Source: Desulfobulbaceae bacterium
GTDB taxonomy: Bacteria; Desulfobacterota; Desulfobulbia; Desulfobulbales; Desulfobulbaceae
Length of the DNA: 7,695 nucleotides
Assembly (NCBI GenBank): GCA_011322715.1
Contig: DRLX01000485.1
Coordinates: 1 to 7,695 of the forward strand
Direction: 5' to 3'
How positions within the stretch are numbered: position 1 is the stretch's first letter; each line of letters begins with the position of its first letter. A model generated the notes under the pieces. It had not been told where the DNA came from, did no database searches, and was given only the letters and a program-made list of their open reading frames with translations. Below, piece by piece: positions 1-7,214 of this stretch. The translations under genes were made by a program, and so were the position numbers.

Positions 1-2662
1 TACCGCCGCCAAAGGCTTGGCCGTTAAGAGCGGCAATTTTCTTATTCATGGCCAGAATTGGATAGACCGGACTTTCAGCCGCTCCCGCCACATCACCGGT
101 GACATAGATGACCGATTTCAGGTTTTTGCGATAAATAGGTTGGTTAACAGGACGTTTTTCTATGGTAACCAATTCACGCAGGGGCACAAGTGGTCCCGTG
201 GAATTTCTCCCGGTAGGGAGGGAAATATTGAGCAGGCCGTCAATGGTCGAGCGCATGGACAGGGGCAGCCTGAGGATGATGTTGATCTCCTCTTTGTCCT
301 TTGGCTGATGGAAGAGGTCAATGGAACTTCCATGCAGGCCGATTTGAATGGCCCTGTTGACGGCGCCTTCGGAGATTCCGTTTAAGGCCGCTTTTTCTTT
401 GTCCACAAGGACAACCAGCTTGTTACGATCTTTTTCCCGGTACCAGTCCACATCAACCACGCCTTTGGTCTCGGTGAAGATCTTTTTTACCTTGGTTGCC
501 AGGGCCACCCTGTCTTTGTCTGTCGGTCCGTAAATCTCTGCCACCAGGGTTTGCAGGACCGGAGGGCCGGGCGGTACCTCGGCCACCGCGACATTGGCGC
601 CGTATTTTTTTGCCAGGGCGGCAATGGCCGGTCGGACCCTTTTGGCGATGTCGTGGCTCTGTTGGTCACGTTTACTCTTCGGCAGCAAGTTGACCTGGAT
701 GTCGGCAACCGTCGGGCCTGAACGCATGAAATAATGACGAACAAGGCCGTTGAAGTTATATGGTGCAGCCGTACCTGCATAAATCTGATAGTTGACGACC
801 TCGGGTTCAGCTCCGACAATGGCTGCCATTTCCTGGGCGACCCGGGCGGTATGTTCCAGGGTCGAGCCTTCGGGCATGTTGAGGATGACCTGAAATTCCG
901 ATTTATTGTCAAAGGGCAGCATTTTGACCTTGACCATACGCAAATACACCATGGAGCAGCTGGCCAGGAGCAGGACTATAATGACGGTAAAAAAGAGCAG
1001 GCGCCAGGATGCATGGGCCAGCAGCGGCTCCATGAATTTGTGATACAGGCGGGTAAAGAAGTCGTCCTGGGCATGGTCGGTATCAACGTCTTCGTCGATT
1101 TCAATGGCACACTCTTCGGGCCCGCATCCTTTGCGCAGGATATGAACAGCCGCCCAGGGTGTAATGGTAAAGGCGATAAACATGGAGATCACCATTGCGG
1201 CCGAGGCGCCAATTGGAATAGGGCGCATATAGGGCCCCATCAGTCCTCCGACAAAGGCCATGGGCAGGATTGCGGCAATGACGGCCCAGGTGGCGAGGAT
1301 GGTGGGATTGCCCACTTCGGAAACAGCCTCGACCGCTACCGTAAGCAGGGGCCTGGATTTGTTATAAGGTAGACGCATGTGGCGGACTATATTTTCGACA
1401 ACAACAATGGCGTCATCAACCAGGATACCGATGGAAAAGATCAGGGCAAATAGAGTGATTCTATTTAAGGTATACCCGTACAGATAAAAGACGAGCAGAG
1501 TGAGCGACAGGGTAGAAGGGATGGCCAGTAGGACTATAAGTGACTCGCGCCAGCCGAGAAACAGGAGGATCAGGACTGCAACGCCGACAACGGCGATCCC
1601 CATGTGAAAGAGCAGCTCATTGGATTTTTCAGCAGCTGTCTCACCGTAATCACGGGTGACGGTGACCGTTACATCCCCTGGAATAACGGTTCCCTTCAGG
1701 CTTTCCACCTTGTGCAAAATCGTATCCACCACATGGACGGCATTGGCGCCCGGGCGTTTAGCAACCGAAAGCGTTACGGCGGCCTCTTCCGGGTTCCCTT
1801 GACCTTTTCCGAACAGGACGTAGGTCTGCGGCTCTTCCGGCCCGTCGATAATGGCAGCTACATCTCGAAGATAGACCGGCTTGCCGCCGTAGACGCCGAC
1901 AACGACCCGACCGATTTCCCGGGCGGACTTGAGAAAGGAGCCGGTCTGCAGGAGTATTTCCCGGTTATCGGCGAGCAGGTTACCGGCAATGGCCTGCCGG
2001 TTGGCCTGTTGCAGGGCCGGAATCAATTGGTCAATACTCAAATTTCTGGCCGCAAGTTTGAGCGGATCAAAGAGGATGCGTACCTGCCGCCGATTGCCGC
2101 CGATTATTTTTGTTTCAGCAACCTCAAATATATTTTTGATTTCGTCGTCCACCTGGGCGGCCAGCCTGCGCAGGGCAAAATGATTATATTGCCTGGAATG
2201 AAAGGTGAGGGCGAGAATGGGGACGTCGTCTATGGTATGCGGTTTGACAAGCGGTGTGGACACGCCGTGCGGGATATGATCAAAATTGGTGGCAAGTTTC
2301 TGGTTTAAGCGGACAATGGCGTCTTCCAGATTTTCTCCCACATAAAACCTGGCCACCAGCAGGGACTTGCCGCGCATTGAAGTGGAATAGATATATTCGA
2401 TATTGGGCAGCTCGTACAGCAGCTTTTCCATGGGGATGGAGACCCGCTCCTCCACCTCTTTGGGCGTGGCGCCCGGCATGGAAACCATGACGTCGATCAT
2501 GGGGACCTTGATCTGCGGTTCCTCTTCCCGGGGCAGCAGATAGACGGCAAATACTCCAAGGAGAAGAGAGGCAACAATGATGATCAGGGTGAGCTTGGAA
2601 TCTATAAACATGGATGCCAGCTTACCGGCAAATCCACGATGTATTTCTGGTGTCTTATCCAT
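1..2662 (-). CDS. RND efflux transporter permease subunit (HAE/AcrB-like), 3' end beyond window
   Basis: This is the proton-driven inner-membrane pump of a tripartite efflux system. I translated the minus strand from the ATG at 2662 and found no stop through position 2, giving 887 residues; complete members have roughly 1,030-1,100, so the C-terminal part (TM8-TM12 and the TM10 lysine region) lies outside the window. Visible in order: TM1 about residues 23-43, followed by the family block LPREEEPQI; first periplasmic porter loop about 44-350; TM2 about 353-375; TM3 about 377-400; TM4 containing GILVDDAIVVVEN with D416-D417, equivalent to the AcrB proton-relay pair D407/D408; TM5-TM6 to about 508; an acidic cytoplasmic linker with C513 and C518; TM7 about 554-575; then part of the second porter loop. 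The DD pair argues for a drug/amphiphile exporter rather than a CzcA-type metal pump, which usually has DG here. An in-frame TAA lies six codons upstream, so 2662 is the only reasonable start, though no clear Shine-Dalgarno precedes it. The gene follows the adaptor gene by 93 bp. Substrate unknown. Confidence 0.95.
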   Translation of the reverse strand, partial: MDKTPEIHRGFAGKLASMFIDSKLTLIIIVASLLLGVFAVYLLPREEEPQIKVPMIDVMVSMPGATPKEVEERVSIPMEKLLYELPNIEYIYSTSMRGKSLLVARFYVGENLEDAIVRLNQKLATNFDHIPHGVSTPLVKPHTIDDVPILALTFHSRQYNHFALRRLAAQVDDEIKNIFEVAETKIIGGNRRQVRILFDPLKLAARNLSIDQLIPALQQANRQAIAGNLLADNREILLQTGSFLKSAREIGRVVVGVYGGKPVYLRDVAAIIDGPEEPQTYVLFGKGQGNPEEAAVTLSVAKRPGANAVHVVDTILHKVESLKGTVIPGDVTVTVTRDYGETAAEKSNELLFHMGIAVVGVAVLILLFLGWRESLIVLLAIPSTLSLTLLVFYLYGYTLNRITLFALIFSIGILVDDAIVVVENIVRHMRLPYNKSRPLLTVAVEAVSEVGNPTILATWAVIAAILPMAFVGGLMGPYMRPIPIGASAAMVISMFIAFTITPWAAVHILRKGCGPEECAIEIDEDVDTDHAQDDFFTRLYHKFMEPLLAHASWRLLFFTVIIVLLLASCSMVYLRMVKVKMLPFDNKSEFQVILNMPEGSTLEHTARVAQEMAAIVGAEPEVVNYQIYAGTAAPYNFNGLVRHYFMRSGPTVADIQVNLLPKSKRDQQSHDIAKRVRPAIAALAKKYGANVAVAEVPPGPPVLQTLVAEIYGPTDKDRVALATKVKKIFTETKGVVDVDWYREKDRNKLVVLVDKEKAALNGISEGAVNRAIQIGLHGSSIDLFHQPKDKEEINIILRLPLSMRSTIDGLLNISLPTGRNSTGPLVPLRELVTIEKRPVNQPIYRKNLKSVIYVTGDVAGAAESPVYPILAMNKKIAALNGQAFGGG

Positions 2663-2755
2663 AAATGTTCGGAAAGGTTATTTTTCCGGGTTTGCTTGTT
2701 CTTGTGAAATATGGTGCGGTTCCTGTTTTTCAGGCAGGTAGCAAAGGATGCCGGG

Positions 2756-3778
2756 TCAGTCGGCAATATGTACTTCCTGACCACCCTTCAGGAGTCGGTT
2801 GCCTTGTATGACAATCCGGTCTCCCGCCTCCAGACCGGAGAGAATCTCAACCCGGCCGTCCTTACGCAGTCCGGTTCGCACCAGCCGCAGGTGGACCTTG
2901 TTTTGATCTACCACAAATATTTTTTTGAGTTGTCCAAAGGGCACAATGGCGGCTTTCGGGACCATCAGGGTCGTGTATGACCGGCCCGGCAAGGTAATCC
3001 GTGCAAACATGCCCGTGCGCAGGTCTCTGGAATCGTCGAGATTGATTTTTATCGGCATGGTGCGGGAACGCGGGTCAATGATCGGTGATATTTCAGCCAC
3101 ATCACCGGTAAGATTTTTTGCAGCCGTTGGAATTGAGATCTGCAATCGGTCATGGAGTTTAATGGCCGGGGCGCTGCTTTCCGGGATGGCCGTCACCACC
3201 TGCAGATGGTGATTATCTTCGAGATGCAGCAGCGGCATGCCGGGTGTTGCCAGGTCGCCGATGTTGGCAATTTTTTTGGTGATAACTCCGGCAAATGGGG
3301 CCTTTATCGTTGTGTAACTGAGCATGCCGGCCGCTTCATGGTAACCGGCCTGCGCGATTGCCAGCATGTCACGCATGGATTTGACGGTTTCCGGCGTGGA
3401 GGCATGCTGTTTGAGTAGTTTTTCCTCTCGCTGCAGATTGCGCTTTGCCTGGGCAAGCTGTGCCTGCGCCTGCAGAACCCGGGCTGTTATTTCCCGGGCA
3501 TTGATTTTGACCAGCAGGTCTCCTTTGTCGACCCTGGAGCCGAGGATAACAGGCAGTTCCACGATTGGGCCTGATATCTTTGCGGCGATAACCGCCTGGT
3601 CCACGGCCTGCACTGTTCCGACAACCTCAACGCGCGAGGAAAGTTTCGTTTTCCGGACGGTAATGGTTTGCACCCGGACCGGTTGGGCGGCCACTGCTGG
3701 AGTTTGTGGATTTTCAGCATGCCCGGAAACCGGCAGGCCGACAAGACAGAAGAAAAGGATGGCAAGTAAAGAAGGCAT
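2756..3778 (-). CDS. RND efflux periplasmic adaptor subunit (HlyD/AcrA-type membrane fusion protein)
   Basis: This adaptor bridges the RND permease and the TolC-like channel in the periplasm. The 340-residue protein is slightly short for the family (usually about 350-400). It has a hydrophobic signal sequence (residues 1-21, probable cleavage after SGHA) with no lipobox cysteine at the cleavage point, so it is probably not a lipoprotein. Next come the first lipoyl half (about 58-92, GPIVELPVILGSRVDKGD), a helical hairpin with an Ala/Gln/Leu-rich coiled coil (about 95-150), the second lipoyl half (about 156-182, IKAPFAGVITKKIANIGD), a beta-barrel (about 190-270) and a membrane-proximal domain ending in GLEAGDRIVIQGNRLLKGG. 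An in-frame TGA lies upstream with no intervening ATG, GTG or TTG, which fixes the start at 3778. The start is 4 bp past the TolC-like stop codon and has no visible Shine-Dalgarno, suggesting translational coupling. It is certain as a family member; substrate class is not deducible from it. Confidence 0.95.
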   Translation of the reverse strand: MPSLLAILFFCLVGLPVSGHAENPQTPAVAAQPVRVQTITVRKTKLSSRVEVVGTVQAVDQAVIAAKISGPIVELPVILGSRVDKGDLLVKINAREITARVLQAQAQLAQAKRNLQREEKLLKQHASTPETVKSMRDMLAIAQAGYHEAAGMLSYTTIKAPFAGVITKKIANIGDLATPGMPLLHLEDNHHLQVVTAIPESSAPAIKLHDRLQISIPTAAKNLTGDVAEISPIIDPRSRTMPIKINLDDSRDLRTGMFARITLPGRSYTTLMVPKAAIVPFGQLKKIFVVDQNKVHLRLVRTGLRKDGRVEILSGLEAGDRIVIQGNRLLKGGQEVHIAD

Positions 3779-3782
3779 TAGT

Positions 3783-5168
3783 CTATTTATTAGAAAAGGA
3801 AGAGGATAATTGAGATTGTGTCATACCTGTGTCGACAAAGGGGAACTGGGCAAGTCCGGCTGCCCGGCGCAGATCGGCAATGGCTATTTTTTTGGCGGCC
3901 TTGGCAATGGAAGCATGCACCAAGGCATCGGTCAGCCGGTTTTCCACATCGATCAGGCTGGATGAGAGAATGACGCCCTCTCGGAACCGTTCCCGAAAGA
4001 GACGGGCACTTTCCCGGGCAAGCCGTACTTGTTTATCGGTGACCACAATTCGTTCTTCAGCCTGTTTAAGCGCTAACTGCGCCTGTTCTATTTCAAGGGT
4101 AATGGCCAGAGACATTTTTCGTTTCAGTTCCTTGGCTTTGGCCAGATCAGCCGTTGCGACCGCAATGGCGGCCTGGGTCCTGTTGCCCTCATACAGGTTG
4201 TAATTCATGCGCACCCCCGCCATCCAGGAGTTGCCGCCGGACGATTCATTGACGAAACCCTGATCCACCTGATAGCCGGCGAACAGATCGGCTGTGGGCA
4301 GGTAGCCGGCTTTAGCTCTGGTCAGCTGTTTTTCTGCCGCCTGGATCATGGCGTCCAGACTTTTTATTTCCGGACGTTCACTGGTGTCCGGATTTTCGGG
4401 AATCTGCTGAGGAAACTGTTGATCAACATCAAGCCGGACATCATCAAGCCGAAGCCCCAGCAGGTTAAGAAAGGCGCGTTTTGCCAAGTCATATCCATGG
4501 CGCGCCTGGATAAGTCGTTCGTGTGCGGCCGATTGTTGTACTTCAATATCAAGCAGATTTGCTTTGAGCAGATCACCGGCTGTATACCGGGCCTTTGCCA
4601 CTGCAAGAGATGCCGTAATAGCAGTGACGGCTGATTTGCGGGCTGCGACGATTTCTTCCGCCTGGACAATGGTATAAAAACTGCGCACAACCTGGTCCGC
4701 AAGGGTGGACAATACTGCCGCCTGCTGTTGCTGCTCGGCCTGGTGTTGCGCCTTGGCCGCCGCAAGTCCCGCCTGGTCACGGCCGCCGTTATACAGGCGA
4801 TAGCGCAGGGTTGCGGCAAGGCGAAGATTGTCGGTTACGCCGGGATCATTGAAATCAATAGTATTGGAAAACGTTCCATGGTTGAGTATATTTCCAAATG
4901 AAAACATTGGATTGTCGGTACCGCCGTATTCGGCGTCGATATCAAGACGTGGATAAAAAGCAGCCCTGGCCTGGGCGACTCCGGCCCTGGCCGCCTCAAT
5001 CCGCCGGCGGGCAATGTCGGCATCCGGATTTCCCTTCAGCGCCTGCCGGACCGCTTCAACCACCGTCCATTTTTGCGGATAAGCCGTCTGGGCATCAGTA
5101 CACCAGCCTGAAGATGCGGCAATAACCAGAAAAAGAAAAACTATGACTTTGCTTGTGGTCTTGTGCAT
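3783..5168 (-). CDS. TolC-family outer membrane efflux protein
   Basis: This is the outer membrane channel of the pump, expected to be a trimer with a beta-barrel and a long periplasmic alpha-helical tunnel. The 461-residue length from this start is typical. A signal peptide is clear (MHKTTSK followed by the hydrophobic VIVFLFLVIAASSG). The two tandem outer-membrane-efflux repeats are visible: the first has YPRLDIDAEYGG, then RLYNGGRDQAGLAAAKAQ and long Gln/Ala-rich helices; the second has YLPTADLFAGYQVDQG, then YNLYEGNRTQAAIAVATADL and helices to the GVILSSSLIDVENRL block. The frame stays open to an upstream ATG at 5225. I prefer 5168 because it puts the signal peptide at the N-terminus, whereas the 5225 start adds 19 residues ahead of it and sits inside a GC palindrome. 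Neither ATG has a convincing Shine-Dalgarno. It is the first gene of the operon, with the adaptor 4 bp downstream. The Cys in SGWC lacks a proper lipobox, so lipidation is unlikely. Confidence 0.95.
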   Translation of the reverse strand: MHKTTSKVIVFLFLVIAASSGWCTDAQTAYPQKWTVVEAVRQALKGNPDADIARRRIEAARAGVAQARAAFYPRLDIDAEYGGTDNPMFSFGNILNHGTFSNTIDFNDPGVTDNLRLAATLRYRLYNGGRDQAGLAAAKAQHQAEQQQQAAVLSTLADQVVRSFYTIVQAEEIVAARKSAVTAITASLAVAKARYTAGDLLKANLLDIEVQQSAAHERLIQARHGYDLAKRAFLNLLGLRLDDVRLDVDQQFPQQIPENPDTSERPEIKSLDAMIQAAEKQLTRAKAGYLPTADLFAGYQVDQGFVNESSGGNSWMAGVRMNYNLYEGNRTQAAIAVATADLAKAKELKRKMSLAITLEIEQAQLALKQAEERIVVTDKQVRLARESARLFRERFREGVILSSSLIDVENRLTDALVHASIAKAAKKIAIADLRRAAGLAQFPFVDTGMTQSQLSSSFSNK

Positions 5169-5207
5169 AATAAAAATAGAGTGATTACCACGAATAAAAA
5201 TGCAGGG

Positions 5208-5223
5208 GGCGGCTTCAGCCGCC
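5208..5223. repeat. REP-like GC palindrome in the leader of the efflux operon
   Basis: GGCGGCTTCAGCCGCC is a perfect inverted repeat with 7-base arms around a 2-base centre; as RNA it folds as a 6-bp GC stem closed by a four-base loop. It lies 40 bp upstream of the preferred TolC-like start and, on the transcribed minus strand, is followed seven bases later by a T5 run (5200-5196). It resembles the GC-rich palindromes of REP/RAYT-type interspersed repeats, and could also act as a leader hairpin or weak attenuator. Only one copy is in the window, so repeat status is inferred. Confidence 0.5.
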
Positions 5224-5307
5224 ATAAGGGACTGTGCAAAAATAACTGTAACATTTTGCTTGCCCTTTTACCCAATTTCTGTGTCACAATAAAAAATAAA
5301 ATGCTCA

Positions 5308-5322
5308 CATATGCTTAATATG
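5308..5322. promoter_or_regulatory. Possible operator dyad upstream of the efflux operon
   Basis: CATAT-GCTTA-ATATG is a 5-bp perfect dyad about 140 bp upstream of the TolC-like start. Three ATGCT words at 5301, 5311 and 5320 overlap it at roughly one helical turn. That arrangement is what a dimeric repressor or activator site could look like, but it lies in AT-rich DNA where short dyads are common and no regulator gene is in the window. Weak support. Confidence 0.15.
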
Positions 5323-5640
5323 CTGCTCTTTTATTTTTCACTGCTCCTTGAACTTGAACAAACTATCTAATTTTTCAAAGTACCCTATAGTTCACAGGCC
5401 TGTCTGAACAGATATGGAGCACTCTTGAACAGTTACAGGTTGTGCCCGGGGAAGTTTCCTGTATCCACCTGAATAGTTACAAAAATCAAAGTATAGAGTA
5501 TCTCTCGGTGGTTGTCCAATTTTTTGTGTTGATGGGAGGGTACTGTCTGTCGAGGAAGGGACGATCGGTCAGCGTCATAACAGGACGGGAAACGGTTTGG
5601 GAAGAATATGGGGTATAGGCCGGTCGACGGATAAAGGCGG

Positions 5641-5736
5641 AATAAAAGAAGTTCGATGCCCTTTCATGATTGTCTCTCATAAGAGTTGAGGGTAGGCGGG
5701 TATTCCGCCTACCTTTCCATCAGGCAGGGCATCGAA
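5641..5736 (-). terminator. Probable branched terminator / structured 3' region of the hydrolase transcript
   Basis: An 11-bp perfect inverted repeat (TTCGATGCCCT at 5652-5662, AGGGCATCGAA at 5726-5736) lies 36 bp beyond the hydrolase stop codon. On the transcribed minus strand the second arm is followed directly by a T-rich tract (CTTCTTTTATT, 5651-5641), the layout of an intrinsic terminator. The 63-nt loop is unusually large but encloses a strong second hairpin (5691-5713), which would bring the outer arms together as a branched structure. Termination is inferred from this layout only. Confidence 0.45.
5691..5713. repeat. Perfect 9-bp inverted repeat (inner hairpin)
   Basis: GGTAGGCGG (5691-5699) and CCGCCTACC (5705-5713) are exact reverse complements with a 5-base loop. 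The hairpin is nested centrally inside the 11-bp outer repeat. On the plus strand it is followed by TTTCC, on the minus strand by CTCAACTC, so by itself it is not a good terminator in either direction. Confidence 0.8.
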
Positions 5737-5771
5737 ACTCTATGGTGATTTTCGGATTGTGGAGAGACTTG

Positions 5772-7160
5772 CTATCCTATATCAAATTCCTGGTGCAGTG
5801 TGGGCATTTCCACACGGGTATCTTTGAGCAGGCCGCCGAAGGTGGTCATGGACTTTTCCTCACCGTGGACCAGAAAGGTGGTTTCCGGCCTGGTGTGGGA
5901 GTGCCAGTCCAGCAGGACTTTCTGATCGCCATGGGCGGAAAAACCGCCGATGGTATACACCTTGGCCCGAACCTCAATTTCTTCCCTGAAGATGCGGACC
6001 TTTTTGGCACCGTCGATGATCTGTCTGGCCAGCGTTCCCTGGGCCGCATAGCCGACAAAGATGACGGACGCCTCTCTGCGCCAGAGGTTATGTTTGAAGT
6101 GATGCCTGATCCGACCGCCGGTGGCCATGCCGGAGCCGGCTATGATAACTGCACCCTTCACCTGTTTCAGCCCGATGGAGGAGGCGGTGTCCCTGGTGAA
6201 GTGAAGTCCCGGCAGGGCAAAGGGGTCCCGGCCGTCCTGAAAAACCGCCCAGGTTTCGGTGTCAAAGCATTCGGGATGATGCTGGAAGATTTTTGTTGCC
6301 GAAATCGCCATGGGTGAGTCGAGAAAAACCTGGGTGTGAGCGGGAACCATTCCCTGCTCAATACCCTCACGCAGATAGTAGAGAATTTCCTGGGTCCTCT
6401 CCAGGGCAAAACTGGGAATCATCACGTTGCCGCCCCGTTTCCCGGTTTCGATAATGGCGGTGTAGAGTTGTTCGATGGAGGGTTGCAGCTGTTTGTGCAA
6501 ACGGTCGCCGTAAGTGGTTTCCATGACCACGATATCCGCTTTCGGCGGTATATCGGGATCACGGAGAATGGCACGACCGCCATACCCGAGGTCTCCGGAA
6601 AACAGCACCCGTCGGTGGCTGTGGTTTTCTTCAAGTTCGAGGAAGATGGAGGCCGAACCAAGGATATGGCCGGCATCATAAAAGGTTGCCCGAATACCGG
6701 GCGCAATATCGCCCGGTTGGGTAAAGGCCTCTGCGTCTTCAAAATAATCCAGGCAGTTTAAGGCGTCAAGGGTGTCATACAGGGGTTGAATGGGGTCGCT
6801 GTTCTCATCTTTTCTTTGGGCCTTTCTGCTTCGGTATTCCGCTTCTTCCTCCTGGATGCGGGCGGAATCAAGCATGACCAGCTTGGCCAGCTCTCTGGTG
6901 GCCGGTGTACAGAGTATTTTTCCCCGAAATCCTCTCTTAATCAGGAGAGGAATACGACCGCAATGGTCAAGATGGGCATGGGTGAGCAAAAGAAAATCAA
7001 TGTCGGCAGGGTCAAAACCGAAATCCTTAGAGTTCTCCTCTTCAAGTTCTCTGCGGCCCTGGTACATACCGCAATCTATCAGCAATTTTGTGTCCCGGCA
7101 CTGGACAAAGTGACATGAACCGGTGACTCCCTGGTCTGCACCGTGAAAGGCAAGTTTCAT
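5772..7160 (-). CDS. Beta-CASP metallo-beta-lactamase-fold RNA hydrolase (bacterial CPSF73/YSH1-like, RMMBL domain)
   Basis: The protein is a predicted zinc-dependent ribonuclease of the CPSF73/RNase J superfamily, cytoplasmic (no signal peptide or membrane segment). All active-site motifs are present in its 462 residues: motif 1 Asp29 (LLIDCGMYQG), motif 2 THAHLDHCG (H61, H63, D65, H66), motif 3 DAGHILGS (H165), motif 4 FSGDLG (D190), beta-CASP motif A METTYGDR (E214), motif B SGMATGGRIRHH (H353/H354), motif C GGFSAHGD (H410), and a final VHGE (H432). The beta-CASP insert covers about 240-360 and the RNA-specificity (RMMBL) region about 395-435. Length and motif order match the short bacterial/archaeal single-polypeptide form (for example Thermus TTHA0252, shown to be an RNase), which lacks KH domains and the C-terminal region of RNase J. 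The start at 7160 has a modest purine stretch (GAGAGA) about ten bases upstream. It lies 54 bp after the ompA-like gene with no terminator between, so cotranscription is possible. The exact RNA target is unknown. Confidence 0.95.
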   Translation of the reverse strand: MKLAFHGADQGVTGSCHFVQCRDTKLLIDCGMYQGRRELEEENSKDFGFDPADIDFLLLTHAHLDHCGRIPLLIKRGFRGKILCTPATRELAKLVMLDSARIQEEEAEYRSRKAQRKDENSDPIQPLYDTLDALNCLDYFEDAEAFTQPGDIAPGIRATFYDAGHILGSASIFLELEENHSHRRVLFSGDLGYGGRAILRDPDIPPKADIVVMETTYGDRLHKQLQPSIEQLYTAIIETGKRGGNVMIPSFALERTQEILYYLREGIEQGMVPAHTQVFLDSPMAISATKIFQHHPECFDTETWAVFQDGRDPFALPGLHFTRDTASSIGLKQVKGAVIIAGSGMATGGRIRHHFKHNLWRREASVIFVGYAAQGTLARQIIDGAKKVRIFREEIEVRAKVYTIGGFSAHGDQKVLLDWHSHTRPETTFLVHGEEKSMTTFGGLLKDTRVEMPTLHQEFDIG

Positions 7161-7214
7161 AATGGTTTCTCTCTGGTTGTTCTATTGATAGTAATTTTTT
7201 AACGGCAAAGGAGT

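Larger units (their letters stand above)
5226..5771. other. Intergenic region between efflux operon and beta-CASP hydrolase gene
   Basis: This 546-bp stretch has no gene I can support. It should hold the hydrolase terminator (5640-5740 part) and the efflux promoter. The part nearest the efflux operon (about 5240-5380) is AT-rich, with A/T runs at 5290-5300 and 5330-5338, and contains a short dyad CATAT-N5-ATATG at 5308-5322. Several TGAAC words (5349, 5355, 5405, 5426, a variant at 5470, and the reverse complement at 5390) are scattered through the middle. I could not find a -35/-10 pair or a sigma-54 GG-N10-GC element good enough to name as the promoter. A 64-codon minus-strand frame (5680-5486) shows no protein-like features or ribosome binding site. 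Confidence 0.7.

Noticed and set aside
734..2308. Long plus-strand reading frames at 734-1372 and 1604-2308
   Set aside because: They lie antisense to the continuous RND permease frame, whose transmembrane and catalytic motifs are intact. Their own translations are Gly/His/Asp-rich with no recognisable domain.
1..2662. Heavy-metal (CzcA/CusA) class for the RND permease
   Set aside because: TM4 carries the DD pair of the drug/amphiphile class. Metal pumps usually have a different residue after the first Asp.
5169..5225. Upstream ATG at 5225 for the TolC-like protein
   Set aside because: It would add 19 residues before a clear signal peptide and lies within the GC palindrome; the ATG at 5168 gives a normal exported protein.
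5279..5289. TGTGTCACA as a CRP/FNR-type site
   Set aside because: The half-sites are separated by one base rather than the four to six needed by that family.
5486..5680. 64-codon minus-strand frame in the intergenic region
   Set aside because: It starts inside the nested inverted repeat, has no Shine-Dalgarno, no hydrophobic segment or recognisable motif, and is a length expected by chance.
5670..6761. Plus-strand reading frames at 5670-6317 and 6336-6761
   Set aside because: They mirror the beta-CASP hydrolase, which has all family motifs; the plus-strand products show no domain or start signal.
7161..7214. Sigma-70 promoter for the hydrolase in the 54-bp gap (TTGCCG with 17-bp spacing)
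   Set aside because: The matching -10 (ATAGAA) is poor, so it is not distinguishable from random AT-rich sequence.
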